Shown here: positions 8,966 to 18,957 of the stretch, in pieces
Layout of the letters: each line of letters opens with the position of its first letter
Numbering within the stretch: the first letter of the stretch is position 1
From: Chara braunii
Taxonomy: Eukaryota > Streptophyta > Charophyceae > Charales > Characeae
Reading direction: 5' to 3'
DNA length: 27,924 bases
Assembly (NCBI GenBank): GCA_003427395.1
Contig: BFEA01000219.1
Coordinates: forward strand, 1,648,282-1,676,205
The notes under the pieces: model-generated
What the model was told of the DNA's origin: nothing
Databases searched by the model: none
What the model saw: the letters and a program-made list of their open reading frames with translations, nothing else
Position numbers and translations under genes: made by a program

Positions 8966-10531
8966 GCATAACACAAGCATATGGTCTTGGCGTTTTTGCC
9001 GCCAAAGGACCCACTTGCCATACCCACCAACCGGTCCTGACTTGACAGTCGTAGCGTACGATCCTTTGACCTGTGCGGTCATCTGCTCTCTCTGAAGAGC
9101 AAGGTCGCGGAACTGCCGATAGTTAAACTTACCAGACTTGTACTCTGCCACGAGCTGTCCACGGATGGGCTCGGGCAATGCTCGCGAGTAGATGTACAAG
9201 ACCTGGTTGTCCTGCAAGTTCAGCCGAGGTACCTACAAGAGACGGTCAACCTCACGAGATAACGATTCAATAGAAGACCAACGCTTTTGTCCAATGGTGG
9301 TCAACTCGTCAAAGGTCTTGTCGACCGTCGTTTCGTCAAAAAATCCCTCCTTAATCTTTTGGAGAAACTGTCTCAACGTTAAGGTCTTGGCCCACTCACT
9401 AATATCTTTGAAGTCAACAGCATTAGCCTCTACCAGCACCCACTCCTTAGCCACTCCCCCCAAACATAACGTAGAGAAAGCAACCTGACTTTCATGCTCG
9501 ACGGGTACAGTGCTACAATAGGTCTGGATCTCAACAATCCACAACAAGAAGTTTTCGTCTTTCTTGTTGCTGTAGGTGAAAGGCAGTTTCATCTTGACTT
9601 TTTCTTTCTTCTTCGGTTTTTCTACTTCTTTCGCCGATTCTTCTTTCTTTTCGGTGGGTGTTTCCTTCTTCTCATCCGACTTCTTAGGTTCTTTCTTAGA
9701 ACCTTCGGTTTTCTTGGGCGTGACCCGTTTCATTGCATCCTTCATTAACTTTTATCGGCGTTCTTTCTTATCTTCTCTTCCCTTGGCCACCTCCTCAGAC
9801 ACCACCTTATCTTTCCCTTTCATCATTATTGTCTTGGACTCAATGACGATGGTGTTGTGGTCAATCTTCTTCTCGAGATTAACGAGGTAGACCATAATAG
9901 ACTGAAGAATAGATGCAACCTCACTTCTTGCTTCTTCATAATGAAATTTTTCCCTCAACATTTTCATCACTCTCTCCTCCTCCTGTTGTTGTTCTTTCAA
10001 TTTTCGGTATTCTTCCACCTTTCTTCTCTCTTCTTTCAATGTATTCTCTAATTACTTGATGTTTTCCTCCATCACATCCACAGACAATTGCGGTTCTCTC
10101 CTTCCAACCACTTCTTCTTTCTTCCCTGTTCTTTTGGTTCTTTCCTGGTCTAATTTTTCAAGGCTCTCAGCGACGTACCTATCAAGCACCATTCCTCCTT
10201 GTCTTATGAGGTTTTCTACCCTCTTGCCTGTCTCCATCATCTGAACAGCAGTTTCAGCGGTTTGCAGGTCTCTCTCTACATCAACCAGTTTAACCTGTCC
10301 GTGAACATGTTGTTCAGCCTCCGGACAGGCACCATGTATTTCATCGAGCAGCTGGCGAAGGAGACGCAACAAAGTCTGTCTCCTTCCATCAACTTGACCA
10401 CGAGTTTTCAGTTCCACTCCCTCTTCATCGGCAAAGACTGTGAGAGGGATGAGAAAAAAGAAGAGCGGTATGAACCGGGTCAAGATAGAGGCACGCAAAC
10501 ACTTCCAAAGAGAGTTCATCCTGCCTAGCAT
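8966..10531 (-). pseudogene. Chromovirus gag, element A (three in-frame stops)
   Basis: One frame runs from ATG 10531-10529 to about 8970, broken only by stops at 10054-10052, 9754-9752 and 9235-9233. The order is: a basic start (MLGRMNSLWKCLR); a hydrophobic run, residues 20-34, ending VFA-DEEG; a helical, charged region with coiled-coil character (ENTLKEERRKVEEYRKLKEQ and on); a Lys/Glu-rich linker; then a capsid core with YSNKKDENFLLWI, GGVAKEWV, FLQKIKEGF and ALPEPIRGQ. The core fits retrotransposon gag. The frame opens at a TTG 15 bases earlier; I chose the first ATG because element B has the same one. Similarity to element B ends at 8966, so the zinc knuckle and all of pol are absent. 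The stop at 10054 replaces a Gln codon kept in B. Confidence 0.85.
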
Positions 10532-11347
10532 GCAAATGTCGCACAATAAATAAAATTAAAGACAAAAATAAATTCCACGACGCACACTACACTTACAACA
10601 AAAGTTGTTGACGGCAAATACAAAAAAACAAATATTATCAATTTTCTAATACTAGTTTGCTGTCTGATTTTCCTAATCTATGTGTGATGACGTTCATGTA
10701 CAGGTACTGCGGCCACGACCAGTGTGATTAGGACATCAGCACACATGTGAGTATGCAAGGACACCACAGAACAACCAACAGGTAAGTAGGAAACCAACAC
10801 AACAATCACAAAGAATTGTCTGTCTCCCCTATCTATAGTTGTACTGCCTGCAGCGACCAACACACTCGACAACTCACCCAACACATGCCACGTGTCACCC
10901 CTGGCATGCCAACCCAGTAGCTCGTTGGAGTCTGCCATGTCAGCACATCAAGAACCCGGAGGTATGCAAGGGGGATGCCACATCAACAATATGTGTTTGT
11001 CACACACATACACTGGCAGTCTGGCATGCCACGTCAATGCCCAATCAGCAGGTAATCATGACATAGACACGTGCCACGTCAGACCATATCCTGCCAAGAA
11101 ACAATATGCCACATTAGAGGTACCAATGCCACGTCAGTCGTTGCCAACGCAACTCTTCAAGCTTCAGCGTAGCCTTGTCATCATCTTCAAGGGACGGTTA
11201 CTCACAAGTGCACTACTACCATGTCTAGACTTGCGGCATGACCGCGCACGTTAATAAACACATTTCATATTGCACTTGTTGCATCTCCCACTTACCTAGG
11301 TGCCACGTCAGCACCTGACAACAGACAACAGGTCGCGATGAAGAGAT
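10532..11347 (-). other. 5' leader of element A
   Basis: This is untranslated leader between the primer site and gag. The part nearest the LTR (about 10945-11347) is matched by 17937-18332 in element B. The 390-base part at about 10555-10944 is absent from B, where the two flanks are joined directly. The ends of the extra piece do not follow the GT-AG rule on the minus strand, so a deletion in B is likelier than an intron. The leader contains four CCACGTCA words. Confidence 0.7.
11029..11310. promoter_or_regulatory. Cluster of CCACGTCA (ACGT-core, bZIP-type) sites in leader A
   Basis: Exact CCACGTCA occurs at 11029-11036, 11074-11081, 11129-11136 and 11303-11310, mostly within the longer word TGCCACGTCA. 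The reverse complement TGACGTGG is a known class of plant bZIP binding site. Further exact copies are in the LTRs (11764-11771, 18760-18767, 18847-18854) and in leader B (18014-18021), with many near-copies such as GCCACATCAGCATGCC. The regulatory role is inferred. Confidence 0.45.
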
Positions 11348-11359
11348 GCTCCGATACCA
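11348..11359 (-). other. Primer-binding site, element A (tRNA-iMet type, one mismatch)
   Basis: The minus strand reads TGGTATCGGAGC. This is the standard TGGTATCAGAGC initiator-Met primer site with one change. It lies 3 bases from the end of the adjacent LTR, on its left side. That position makes LTR 11363-12394 a 5' LTR for element A. Confidence 0.85.
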
Positions 11360-11362
11360 ATC

Positions 11363-12394
11363 TGTAATAAACCCAGATTGTGAGAACAATTATGAACTAT
11401 GCAAGTCCAGATAATGCCAACAGCTGATGAGTACCAATAATCAAGATCGTGTCCAGACAGAATGAAATGAGATAAACATACACAGACGAAGAAGAGAGGA
11501 GGGAGGATAGGCAAAGGAGAGGAAGTAAACACAATGCCCACTTCTGCTTCGGGCTCCCTCGTCCAACTCCACCTTCGTAATGAACAGTCTGAACGAGTAT
11601 CTGAAGTAACTTCAATGTGCCATGTGGCACTTCTAATTAGTCCCTCATCAGCTCTGGAGCAATGTCATCATGAAGACCACCAGGTACGTATCACAATCTC
11701 TCCACAGTCCTGATCTTACTCTTCCTCGTAACCAGTCACCTCATATAAGTAGTGTGGACAATGCCACGTCAACATGCCATGAAGACCATAGGCAGCGCCA
11801 CATGTACCAGAGGCAGCGCCACATCAGCATGCCACGTAGATCGTAGGCAACGCCACATGTACCAGAGGCACCGCCACATCAGCATGCCTAGCGCACAAGG
11901 CCAGCGTCGCCCCTCCCTTGTGTCGTCGTCCGCAACTCTGTTGCACAACCAGCGTCCAGCCAACGTCGCGCTAGCATAATGCCAGCGTCAAAGTCAAGGT
12001 CAAGCTAGCGTTGAATCGGCATAGCAAGACTGAATGTCGATTCCCTGTAGACCCCAGCTTATATAGTGTTTGACTCGGAGGTCTGGCCTCGAGTCCACGA
12101 GTCACAGTCGTCCAGATTGACCCGCCGTCGAAGGTCTGGATCGCGTATAGTTGCAGTTTTTTACTTGGCTTGGATGCTGTCCGGGTACCTGCATACAAAC
12201 AAGTGTGTGTGCTTGACCGGCGGCCTGGGCTGGGTACGCATCGATTTTGACCTTTGGAAATCCAGCAGTTGACTACAGTCAACTGCCTGGCCTCCAAGCC
12301 TTGTAGCAGTCTTAGGGCCTTTGCCCCCTTATGTGGCCTGGACTGAGGGGTGCCACGATCGACCCTCAGACGACATATGGCATGGGTTATTGCA
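11363..12394 (-). mobile_element. LTR shared by elements A (5') and B (3')
   Basis: Plus-strand ends are TGTAAT...ATTGCA, so on the minus strand the LTR starts TGCAAT and ends ATTACA. It is about 1032 bases long and aligns along its length with 18348-19447, at roughly nine identical positions in ten by eye. To its left is a primer site (5' LTR of A). To its right is the end of element B's chromodomain region and a modest purine-rich stretch (minus-strand GGGACGGCAGGAA) that could be the polypurine tract (3' LTR of B). One LTR serving both elements is the signature of LTR-LTR recombination in tandem copies. Confidence 0.9.
12058..12066 (-). promoter_or_regulatory. TATA-like element in the shared LTR
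   Basis: The minus strand has CTATATAAG about 330 bases into the LTR, a plausible TATA box for element transcription. In the other LTR the matching site is CTACATAAG (19117-19125), which would be weaker. Confidence 0.5.
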
Positions 12395-12502
12395 TTCCTG
12401 CCGTCCCAGTTTTCGAGTTCCATCGCAGAAAATACATTAATTCCCAGTTAACCCACGTTCATATGCATTAACAATATAAGGGGCAGTAGGTAAGAGTTCT
12501 TT

Positions 12503-13880
12503 TCAACTAAACCATCTGGCTTCAGATGGAGGTTGAGACTTGAACTTTACCTTGGACTGCTTGTGCGGTCGTCCTCTACCACCTGTAGAGAAGTAACCAT
12601 GCTCCAATATTTTCTCAACTTCATAGCCTTCATTCGTAGAAGGTGGAAACATGGATGATCTACTAGGAAAGTTGTCACTTTCAACATAGGGCAGCAGTTT
12701 AGACGCATGAAAGACAGGGTACGTCCTTAGGTGTGGAGGTATATCAATGCGATAGGACGGTCCGTCTGTATCTCCAATCAACTTGAGAACTTCCCAGGGT
12801 CCAAAGTAGACAGGTAGCAATTTTTGAGATACATTATCTTCTAAGGAAAACTCTTTAGATTAACCCAAACAAAATCTCCTGTTCAATCATTTGTAATTGG
12901 GTCTTTTGTATGTTTTCCTTTACCTTCTTAATGTCTTCTTCATATAAAACTGCAAACTCACGTGTACCCGAGGGTAGCCTCTGAATCTGATCTCCTGTCA
13001 GGGCGTCAATGAAGCGCCGAGGCTTCCAACCCTTATGCAGTGCATTCGGTGTTCTACCTGCGATAGTATGCACGCTAATGTTATAAGCACTAGCAATTTT
13101 GGGTAAGTTCTCAGCCCAATCAACCTGATCAGGTCGAACATACATTCGCAAAAGTTGTTGGCATAAACGATTCATTTGCTCAGTTTGACCATTAGTTTCA
13201 GAATGTCTGCATGACGACATGGTCAACCTGGTGCCATAGACTTCCATCAACTTCTGTCATTGTAGATTAGTGAACCGAACATCTCTGTCAGAGACAATGG
13301 TTTTTGGAAATCCATACTCAGAAACCCATCGCATCTGAAATTTTTGAATCACTAGTTCAGTTCTAGCTTCAGCAGGCAAAGGAATGAACATAGCATACTT
13401 AGAGAATCTATCGACGATGACCATTACTTGACTGTTGCCGTTTCGACTCTTAGTGAGGCTCATGAAGTCAATGGAAATAGACTCACCTGACTCACTTGGA
13501 ATAGGCAGTGGTCTCAGTAGTCCCATCGGATTCTCATGTGAGGGCTTGTTTCTCTGAAAGACAAGACAAATCCGCATATAGGTTAATACATCTTCCTTCA
13601 TTCCTTTCCATTCAAAACGTTATCGTACATCGACATACGTTTTCTTAAAACCAAAGTGTCATTTTGCATCATAGCATTCCCCAATGATTAAGCTTTTAAT
13701 TGGTTCTTGGTGAGGAACGGACAGTCTTTCTTCGCTCTTGTTTATATAGAAGAGTAGCCCATCAGTCATTTGATATTCTGGGAATAGTTCAGGGTTCTTT
13801 CTCAAAGTCTCAATGATAAGACTCTAGATAGGATAATTTTCGTAACCCTTCCTTATCTGTTCCTTCAATTAATTCCCAAT
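12503..13880 (-). pseudogene. Integrase with chromodomain-like C-terminus, element B
   Basis: The zinc finger (about 13700-13560) is decayed: ECYDA replaces the expected histidine, and CLVF replaces CLVC. The catalytic core shows SISIDFMS, VIVDRFSKYAMF, VSDRDVRF (13601-13257) and, after an in-frame TGA at 13257-13259, HSETNGQTEQMNR (about 13205-13165). These supply the D, D and E of the DDE triad. After a frameshift near 12840 comes LPVYFGPWEVLKLIG and HASKLLPYV, then YEVEKILEH with GRPHKQSKVKFKS and EARWFS (to 12503), the pattern of a chromovirus chromodomain. Several more stops lie at 13640-13880. Integrase would insert the cDNA, and a chromodomain can steer it to modified chromatin. Neither can be made intact here. 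Confidence 0.9.
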
Positions 13881-13886
13881 ATCGAG

Positions 13887-15096
13887 CTAAGAGACAATCG
13901 CTCCAAAAAAATCTGCACGCCTGGACAGAGCATCCTCAACCACGTTAAACTTACCTTTAATGGTCTTCACTTCAAAGTCAAACGTATCAAGGAATGTGGA
14001 CCATCTTACCAACTTGTCAGAGAGTCTAGGTTGAGTCTTGATCCACTTCAAAGTAGAGTGATCAGAGTAGACAGTGAAATGTCTTCCCAACAAGTAGTGT
14101 TTCCAAATATCTAGTGCAACGACTAAGGCGTATAACTCCCTTTCATATGTGGAGTTGACGACTTTCTCTGACGGAAGTCTTCTGGACATAAACTCGATAG
14201 GTCTATATTCCTTACCGTCGTCTTGTTGTAGCACAACGCTAATCTCATACTGACTTTTGACTGTCGTAACGATGAAAGCAAGAGAAGGGTGAACAATCTT
14301 TAAGACAGGGTAGTGAGTCAAAACAAATTTCAGTTTCCTGAATCACGACTCACAATCTTTATCCCATAACCAAGGTTTTTCTTTCTTTAGCAGTCTTCTT
14401 ATAGGAGCAACTATCAAGGAGAAGTTTCTGACGAACTTCCAATAATAACTAACAAGTCCTTGGAAAAATCTGAGTTCAGTTATAGTTTTAGGTTGTGGCC
14501 AATCTCGGATTGCTGTAATCTTCTTTTCTTCTGGTCTTAGTCCTTCTTCATTCATTATATGCCCTAAGTATAACACTTCAGGCTTAGAAAATTCAGATTT
14601 CTTAGGATTCAGTTTGAAGTTACCTTCACGTAACTTCTGGAGAACCATTCGCAAATGTTTCTCGTGGTCTTCCAATGTTTTACTGTACACTAGGATATCA
14701 TCAAGATAAACAATTACGAATTTGTCCAACCATTGACGAAACAACTCATTCATAGGTCTCTGGAAGGTTGCAAGGGCGTTAGTTAGACATTACCACAAAC
14801 TCATAGTGACCATACCTTGTTCGAAACGTCGTCTTGTGTTGATCTTCAGGAGCCACCTCGATCTGGTGGTACCCTGACTTGAGATCAATCTTGCTGAAAT
14901 ACCTGCATCTCTGTAGTTGGTCTAATAGATCGTCAATGCGCGGAAGAGGTTCCGCGTTTTTAAAAGTGACGGAATTCAGCCCACGATAATCAATACACAA
15001 GCGAAGTTCACCTTCCTTTTTGGGTACGAACAAGACAGGTGCACCATAAGGAGATGAGCTAGGGCGAATCCATCCCTTATCAGTAAGTTCCTGCAG
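13887..15096 (-). pseudogene. Reverse transcriptase and RNase H, element B
   Basis: RT opens with [13 protein letters not shown] and [34 protein letters not shown] and YGHYEFVVM (to about 14790). About 8 bases that should encode the Pro-Phe-Gly of the MPFGLTN block are missing, shifting the frame near 14785. The new frame has FVIVYLDDILVYS, with the catalytic YLDD at 14708-14697, then YLGHIMNEEGLRPEEKK. After a TGA near 14343 RNase H follows with RPIEFMSRRLP, TYERELYALVVALD, FTVYSDHSTLKWI and DALSRRAD (to 13887). An in-frame TAG near 15097 separates RT from protease where a Gln would be expected. No expanded loop is seen in this RNase H, unlike the plus-strand fragment at 3706-4450. Confidence 0.92.
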
Positions 15097-16058
15097 CTAT
15101 TTCCGTAATTCCTGAAGTTCCATAGAAGAGATACGGTAAATGGGACCTTTGTGAATCTTGCTTTCGGGAATAATCTCAATAGTGTGCTTGATAGCACACT
15201 TTGTTGTTCTCGTCGGCTCAGTCTGCAAGTCCTTGTACTCGTCAAGAAGTTTTTCAATAGAAGGTGAGTAGGATGAAGAACACTCACCTACACGCTTAAC
15301 AAGTACCATCATCACCTCCTGATCCAACTTCTTCTTTGTTACCTTCGATCGGAAAGCTGGGTAACTCATACAACAGAAAGACAGAGTAGAGTCAGAGCCA
15401 GACTTATGGTACAACTTTATCATACGCATTTCGGACTTATCGTCCTTAAGTTTGATAATTTTATCTTTGAACTTGACTTCTGGGTCGGCTTCCTCATGCC
15501 AATTCATATCCAGAATTAAGTCAAAAGGTAAATTCTGTTCAATTAGGAAGGATGCCTCGTGTAGAATTCTCTTACCTTCCTTTGTCATGAAATAACACTT
15601 GACACGATCGACGTATTGAGAGACAGTGATCGTGCTCTTATCAGCCAGTATAGACGTGATAGGTCTAGGTAAATCTTTTATCTTTATTCCCAGATGCAAC
15701 TTTCGAATTGCCTTCTCTGAGATATAAGACCGCGTCGATCCCGGATCTAACAGAGCACCTACTTGCGTGTGCGCAATCTCAACATCCGAGATCATTAACT
15801 CACCTTTAAACTTCGCTTTCTTCGCCCATGAACTCCGTAGTGCTATCAATTCATTGCCAAGTTCATTAAGGGAATCGTCCAGTGAAACAGAACGAAGCAC
15901 AGTGTCAGGGTGCTTTGGACGATGGGCGAAAGAAGAGTCATCCTCTGCCTTGAGGGTCGAAATGTTAGAAGGGGTTGTAGGCGCCTTACCTTTATCTTCG
16001 TCAAAACCCTTAGACCCAATAGGAGCAGATGTTACTCCTACTGGCTGCTCGCTTTTGG
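15097..16058 (-). pseudogene. Pol N-terminus with aspartic protease, element B
   Basis: This frame is open from the gag-pol overlap (about 16058) to a TAG at 15097. It is the -1 frame relative to the zinc-knuckle frame. The first 50 codons are a linker (KSEQPVGVTSAPIG, then a polar stretch). The retropepsin-like domain follows with VGALLDPGSTRSYISE (about 15758-15711), ILADKST and LPFDLILDMNWH. The active-site triplet is Asp-Pro-Gly, where Asp-Ser/Thr-Gly is normal, so the protease is probably inactive. Such proteases cut the gag-pol precursor. The frame ends with KHTIEI and PIYRISSMELQELRK, which lead into RT. Confidence 0.88.
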
Positions 16059-16059
16059 G
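16016..16059 (-). promoter_or_regulatory. Programmed -1 frameshift signal at the gag-pol boundary
   Basis: In the gag zinc-knuckle frame the minus strand reads AAC CCA AAA GCG, giving the canonical slippery heptamer C CCA AAA (16059-16053). Eight bases later comes the stem CCAGTAGGAG (16044-16035), a 9-base loop, then CTCCTATTGG (16025-16016): ten pairs including one G-U. The gag stop TAG (16040-16038) lies inside the stem. Slipping back one base enters the protease frame directly. The heptamer rule, spacer length and frames all fit known retroviral signals. Function is inferred. Confidence 0.8.
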
Positions 16060-16397
16060 TTACGAATAAGTGGGCACCAGGCTATCACATGCCCCACGGT
16101 GCCACACTTGAGGCACTGGCGGTTGTCCATCTTGGACTGCCACTCCTCCCTAGTCATGTTCATATTTTCCCACGGTCTCCCGAATGCAATGCCGGGATGC
16201 TCGGGAAATGAGCGTGACCTCTTCTTCTTCTTCCACTGACCTTGGCCTCCCTTGTTGGCCATTACGACAGTGACATCACCCTTCTCAGATTCACTGCCGC
16301 CGTTACCTCCTCCTCCCTCAGTCTCACCAAGAGGTAACTTCTCTACCGTTTCATCATCGACAACACAAGCATATGGTCCTGGCGCTTTTGCCGCCAA
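16038..16397 (-). pseudogene. Gag C-terminus with CCHC zinc knuckle, element B
   Basis: This frame includes LLAAKAPGPYACVVDDE, a Gly/Ser-rich linker, a basic KKKKRSR patch and a single zinc knuckle, CLKCGTVGHVIAWC (C-X2-C-X4-H-X4-C, about 16115-16074). It then ends at TAG 16040-16038. The knuckle binds element RNA during packaging. It is one frame (-1) away from the main gag frame upstream. The same offset appears in element A, so it predates the split of the two copies. Confidence 0.85.
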
Positions 16398-17919
16398 AAG
16401 ACCCGCTTGCCGTACCCACCAACCGGTCCTGACTTGACAACCGAAGCGTACGATACTTTGACCTGTGTGGTCATCTTCTCTCTCTGAAGAGCAAGGTCGC
16501 GGAACTGCCGATAGTTAAACTTACCAGACTTGGACTCTGCCATGACCTGTCCACGGATGGGCTCGGGCAATGCTCGCAAGTAGATGTACAGGACCTGGTT
16601 GTCCTGCAAGTTCAGCCCAGGTACCTGCAACAGACGGTCAACCTCACGAGATAAAGATTCAACAGAAGACAAACGCTTTTGTCCAATGGTAATCAGCTCG
16701 TCAAAGGTCTTGTCGGCCGTCATTTTGTCAAGAAATCTCTCCTTAATCTTTTGGAGAAACTGACTCCACGTTAAGGTCTTGGCCCACTCACCAATATTTT
16801 CGAAGCCAGCAACATTAGCCTCTGCCAGCACCCACTCCTTAGCCACTCCCCCCAAACATGACGTAGAGAAAGCAACCTGACTTTCAGACTCGACAACGAC
16901 GACGGGTGTAATGCTACAATAGGTCAGGATCTCAGCAATCCACAACAAGAAGTTTTCGTCTTTCTTGTTGCTGTAGGTGAAAGGCAGTTTCATCTTGACT
17001 TTTTCTTTCTTCTTCGGTTTTTCTACTTCTTTCGTCGGTTCTTCTTTCTTTTCGGTGGGTGTTTCCTTCTTCTCATCCGACTTCCTAGGTTCTTTCTTAG
17101 AAACTTCGGCTTTCTCTGGCGTGACCCGTTTCATTGCATCCTTCATTAACTTTTCTCGGGGTTCTTTCTTATCTTCTTCCCCCCTTGGCCACCTCCTCAG
17201 ACACCACCTTATCTTTCCCTTTCATCATTCTCGTCATAGACTCAATGACGATGGTGTTGTGGTCAATCTTCTTCTCGAGATTAACGAGGTAGACCATAAT
17301 AGACTGAAGAATAGATGCAACCTCACTTCCTGCTTGTTCATAATGAATTTTTTCCGTCGACATTTCCATCACTCTTTCCTCCTTCTCTTGTTATTCTTTC
17401 AATTTCCGGTATTCTCCCACCTTTCTTCTCTCTTCTTTCAATGTATTCTCTAATTGCCTGATGTTTTCCTCCATCACATCCACGGATAATTGCGGTTCTC
17501 TCCTTCCAACCACTTCTTCTTTCTTCGCTATTCTTTTCGTTCTTTCCTGGTCTAATTTTTCAAGGCTCTCGGCGACGTACCGATCTAGGACCATTCGTCC
17601 TTGTCTCATGAGGTTTTCTACCCTCTTGCCTGTCTCCATCATCTGAACAACAGGTTCAGCGGTCTGCATCAACCAGTTTAACCTGTCCGTAAACATGTTG
17701 TTCAGCCTCTGGACAGACACCATGTATTTCGTCGAGCAGCTGGCGAAGGACACCCAACAAAGTTTGTATCCTTGCATCAACCTGACCACGACTTTTCAGT
17801 TCCACTCCCTCTTCATCGGCAAAGACTGTGAGAGGGATGGGAAAAAAGAAGAGCGGTATGAACCGGGTCAAGATAGAGGCACGCAAACATTTCCAAAGAG
17901 AGTTCATCCTACCTAGCAT
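16343..17919 (-). pseudogene. Chromovirus gag, main part, element B (frameshifted)
   Basis: The domain order is the same as in element A. The N-terminal part starts at ATG 17919-17917 with the hydrophobic run FIPLFFFPIPLTVFA. The helical region follows a frameshift between about 17690 and 17650 and is broken by a stop near 17391. After another frameshift near 17165 come the Lys/Glu linker and capsid core (17146-16343), with YSNKKDENFLLWI, GGVAKEWVLAEAN, FLQKIKERFLD, YLRALPEPIRGQ and FRDLALQRE. Compared with A this copy lacks about a dozen bases around 17665. The core matches retrotransposon gag. The hydrophobic start is not usual for the family. Confidence 0.85.
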
Positions 17920-18332
17920 GCAAATGTCGCACAATAAGAACCCGGAGGTATGCAAGGGGGATGCCAGGTCAACAATGTGTGTTTGTCACACGCATACACT
18001 GGTTGCTGGCATGCCACGTCAATGCCCAATCAGTAGGTAATCACGACACAGACACGTGCCACGTTACACCATATCCTGCCTAGAAACAATATGCCACATT
18101 AGCGGTACCAATGCCCCGTCAGCCTGTTGCCAACGCAGATCTTCAAGCTTCAGCGTAGCCTTGTCATCATCTTCAAGGGACAGTTACTCACAATTGCACT
18201 ACTACCATGTCTAGACTAGTGGTACAACCGCGCGCGTTAATAAACACGTTTCATATTGCACTCCAGCACCTCCCACTTACCTGGGTGCCACGTCTATACT
18301 TGACGGCAGACAGCAGGTCGCGATGAAGAGAT
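17920..18332 (-). other. 5' leader of element B (shortened)
   Basis: The leader lies between the primer site and gag. It matches the LTR-proximal leader of element A but lacks about 390 bases next to gag. It holds one exact CCACGTCA (18014-18021) and two near-copies (CCACGTTA near 18059, CCACGTCT near 18288). Confidence 0.7.
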
Positions 18333-18344
18333 GCTCTGATACCA
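18333..18344 (-). other. Primer-binding site, element B (initiator tRNA-Met)
   Basis: The minus strand reads TGGTATCAGAGC, the standard plant retrotransposon primer site complementary to the 3' end of initiator tRNA-Met. It lies 3 bases from the LTR end, which fixes both the LTR boundary and the element's direction. Confidence 0.95.
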
Positions 18345-18720
18345 ATCTGTAATGAACCCAGATTGTGAGAACAGTTATCAACAATGCAAGTCCAGATAAT
18401 GTCAACAGCTGATGTCACCCTTATGAGTTTCAATAATCAAGATCATGTCCAGACAGAATGAGACGAGATAAACATACACAGACGAAGAAGAGAGGAGGGA
18501 GGATAGACAAAGGAGAGGAAGTAAACACAATCCCCACTCCTGCTTCGGGCTCCCTCCTCCAACTCCACCTTCGTAATCAACAGTCTGAACGAGTATCTGA
18601 AGTAACTTCAATGTGCCATGTGGCACTTCTAATTAGTCCCTCATCAGCTGTGGAGCAAAGTCATCATGAAGACCACCAGGTACGTATTACAATCTCTCCA
18701 CAGTCCTGATCTTACTCTCC

Positions 18721-18894
18721 CTCGCAACCAGTCACCTCATGTAAGTAGTGTGGACAATGCCACGTCAGCATGCCACGAAGACCATACGCAACGCCACATG
18801 TAACAGACTCGCAACCAGTCACCTCATGTAAGTAGTGTGGACAATGCCACGTCAACATGCCACGAAGACCATATGCAACGCCACATGTAACAGA
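18721..18894. repeat. 87-bp tandem duplication inside the element B LTR
   Basis: The units are 18721-18807 and 18808-18894, both starting CTCGCAACCAGTCACC and ending CACATGTAACAGA, with only a few differences. The other LTR has one copy (about 11725-11811). Each unit carries a CCACGTCA site, so the duplication doubled the motif. Confidence 0.9.
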
Positions 18895-18957
18895 GGCAGC
18901 GCCACATGTACCAAAGGCAGCGCCACATGTACCAGAGGCAGCGCCACATCAGCATGC
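18895..18957. repeat. 21-bp tandem repeats in LTR
   Basis: GGCAGCGCCACATGTACCA(A/G)A is repeated at 18895-18915 and 18916-18936, with a third variant from 18937. Related units are interspersed at 11812-11890 in the other LTR. Short minus-strand frames rich in Cys, Met and Trp across this region only reflect the repeat. Confidence 0.85.

Noticed and set aside
9494-10244. Several plus-strand open frames rich in Phe, Leu and Ser
   Set aside because: They are the reverse-strand shadow of the Lys/Glu-rich gag of element A. The same artefact recurs at 16977-17453 over the second gag.
10555-10944. Intron in the element A leader
   Set aside because: The segment missing from B does not start with GT and end with AG on the element's strand. 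The CAGGTAAGT near 10778 is on the opposite strand.
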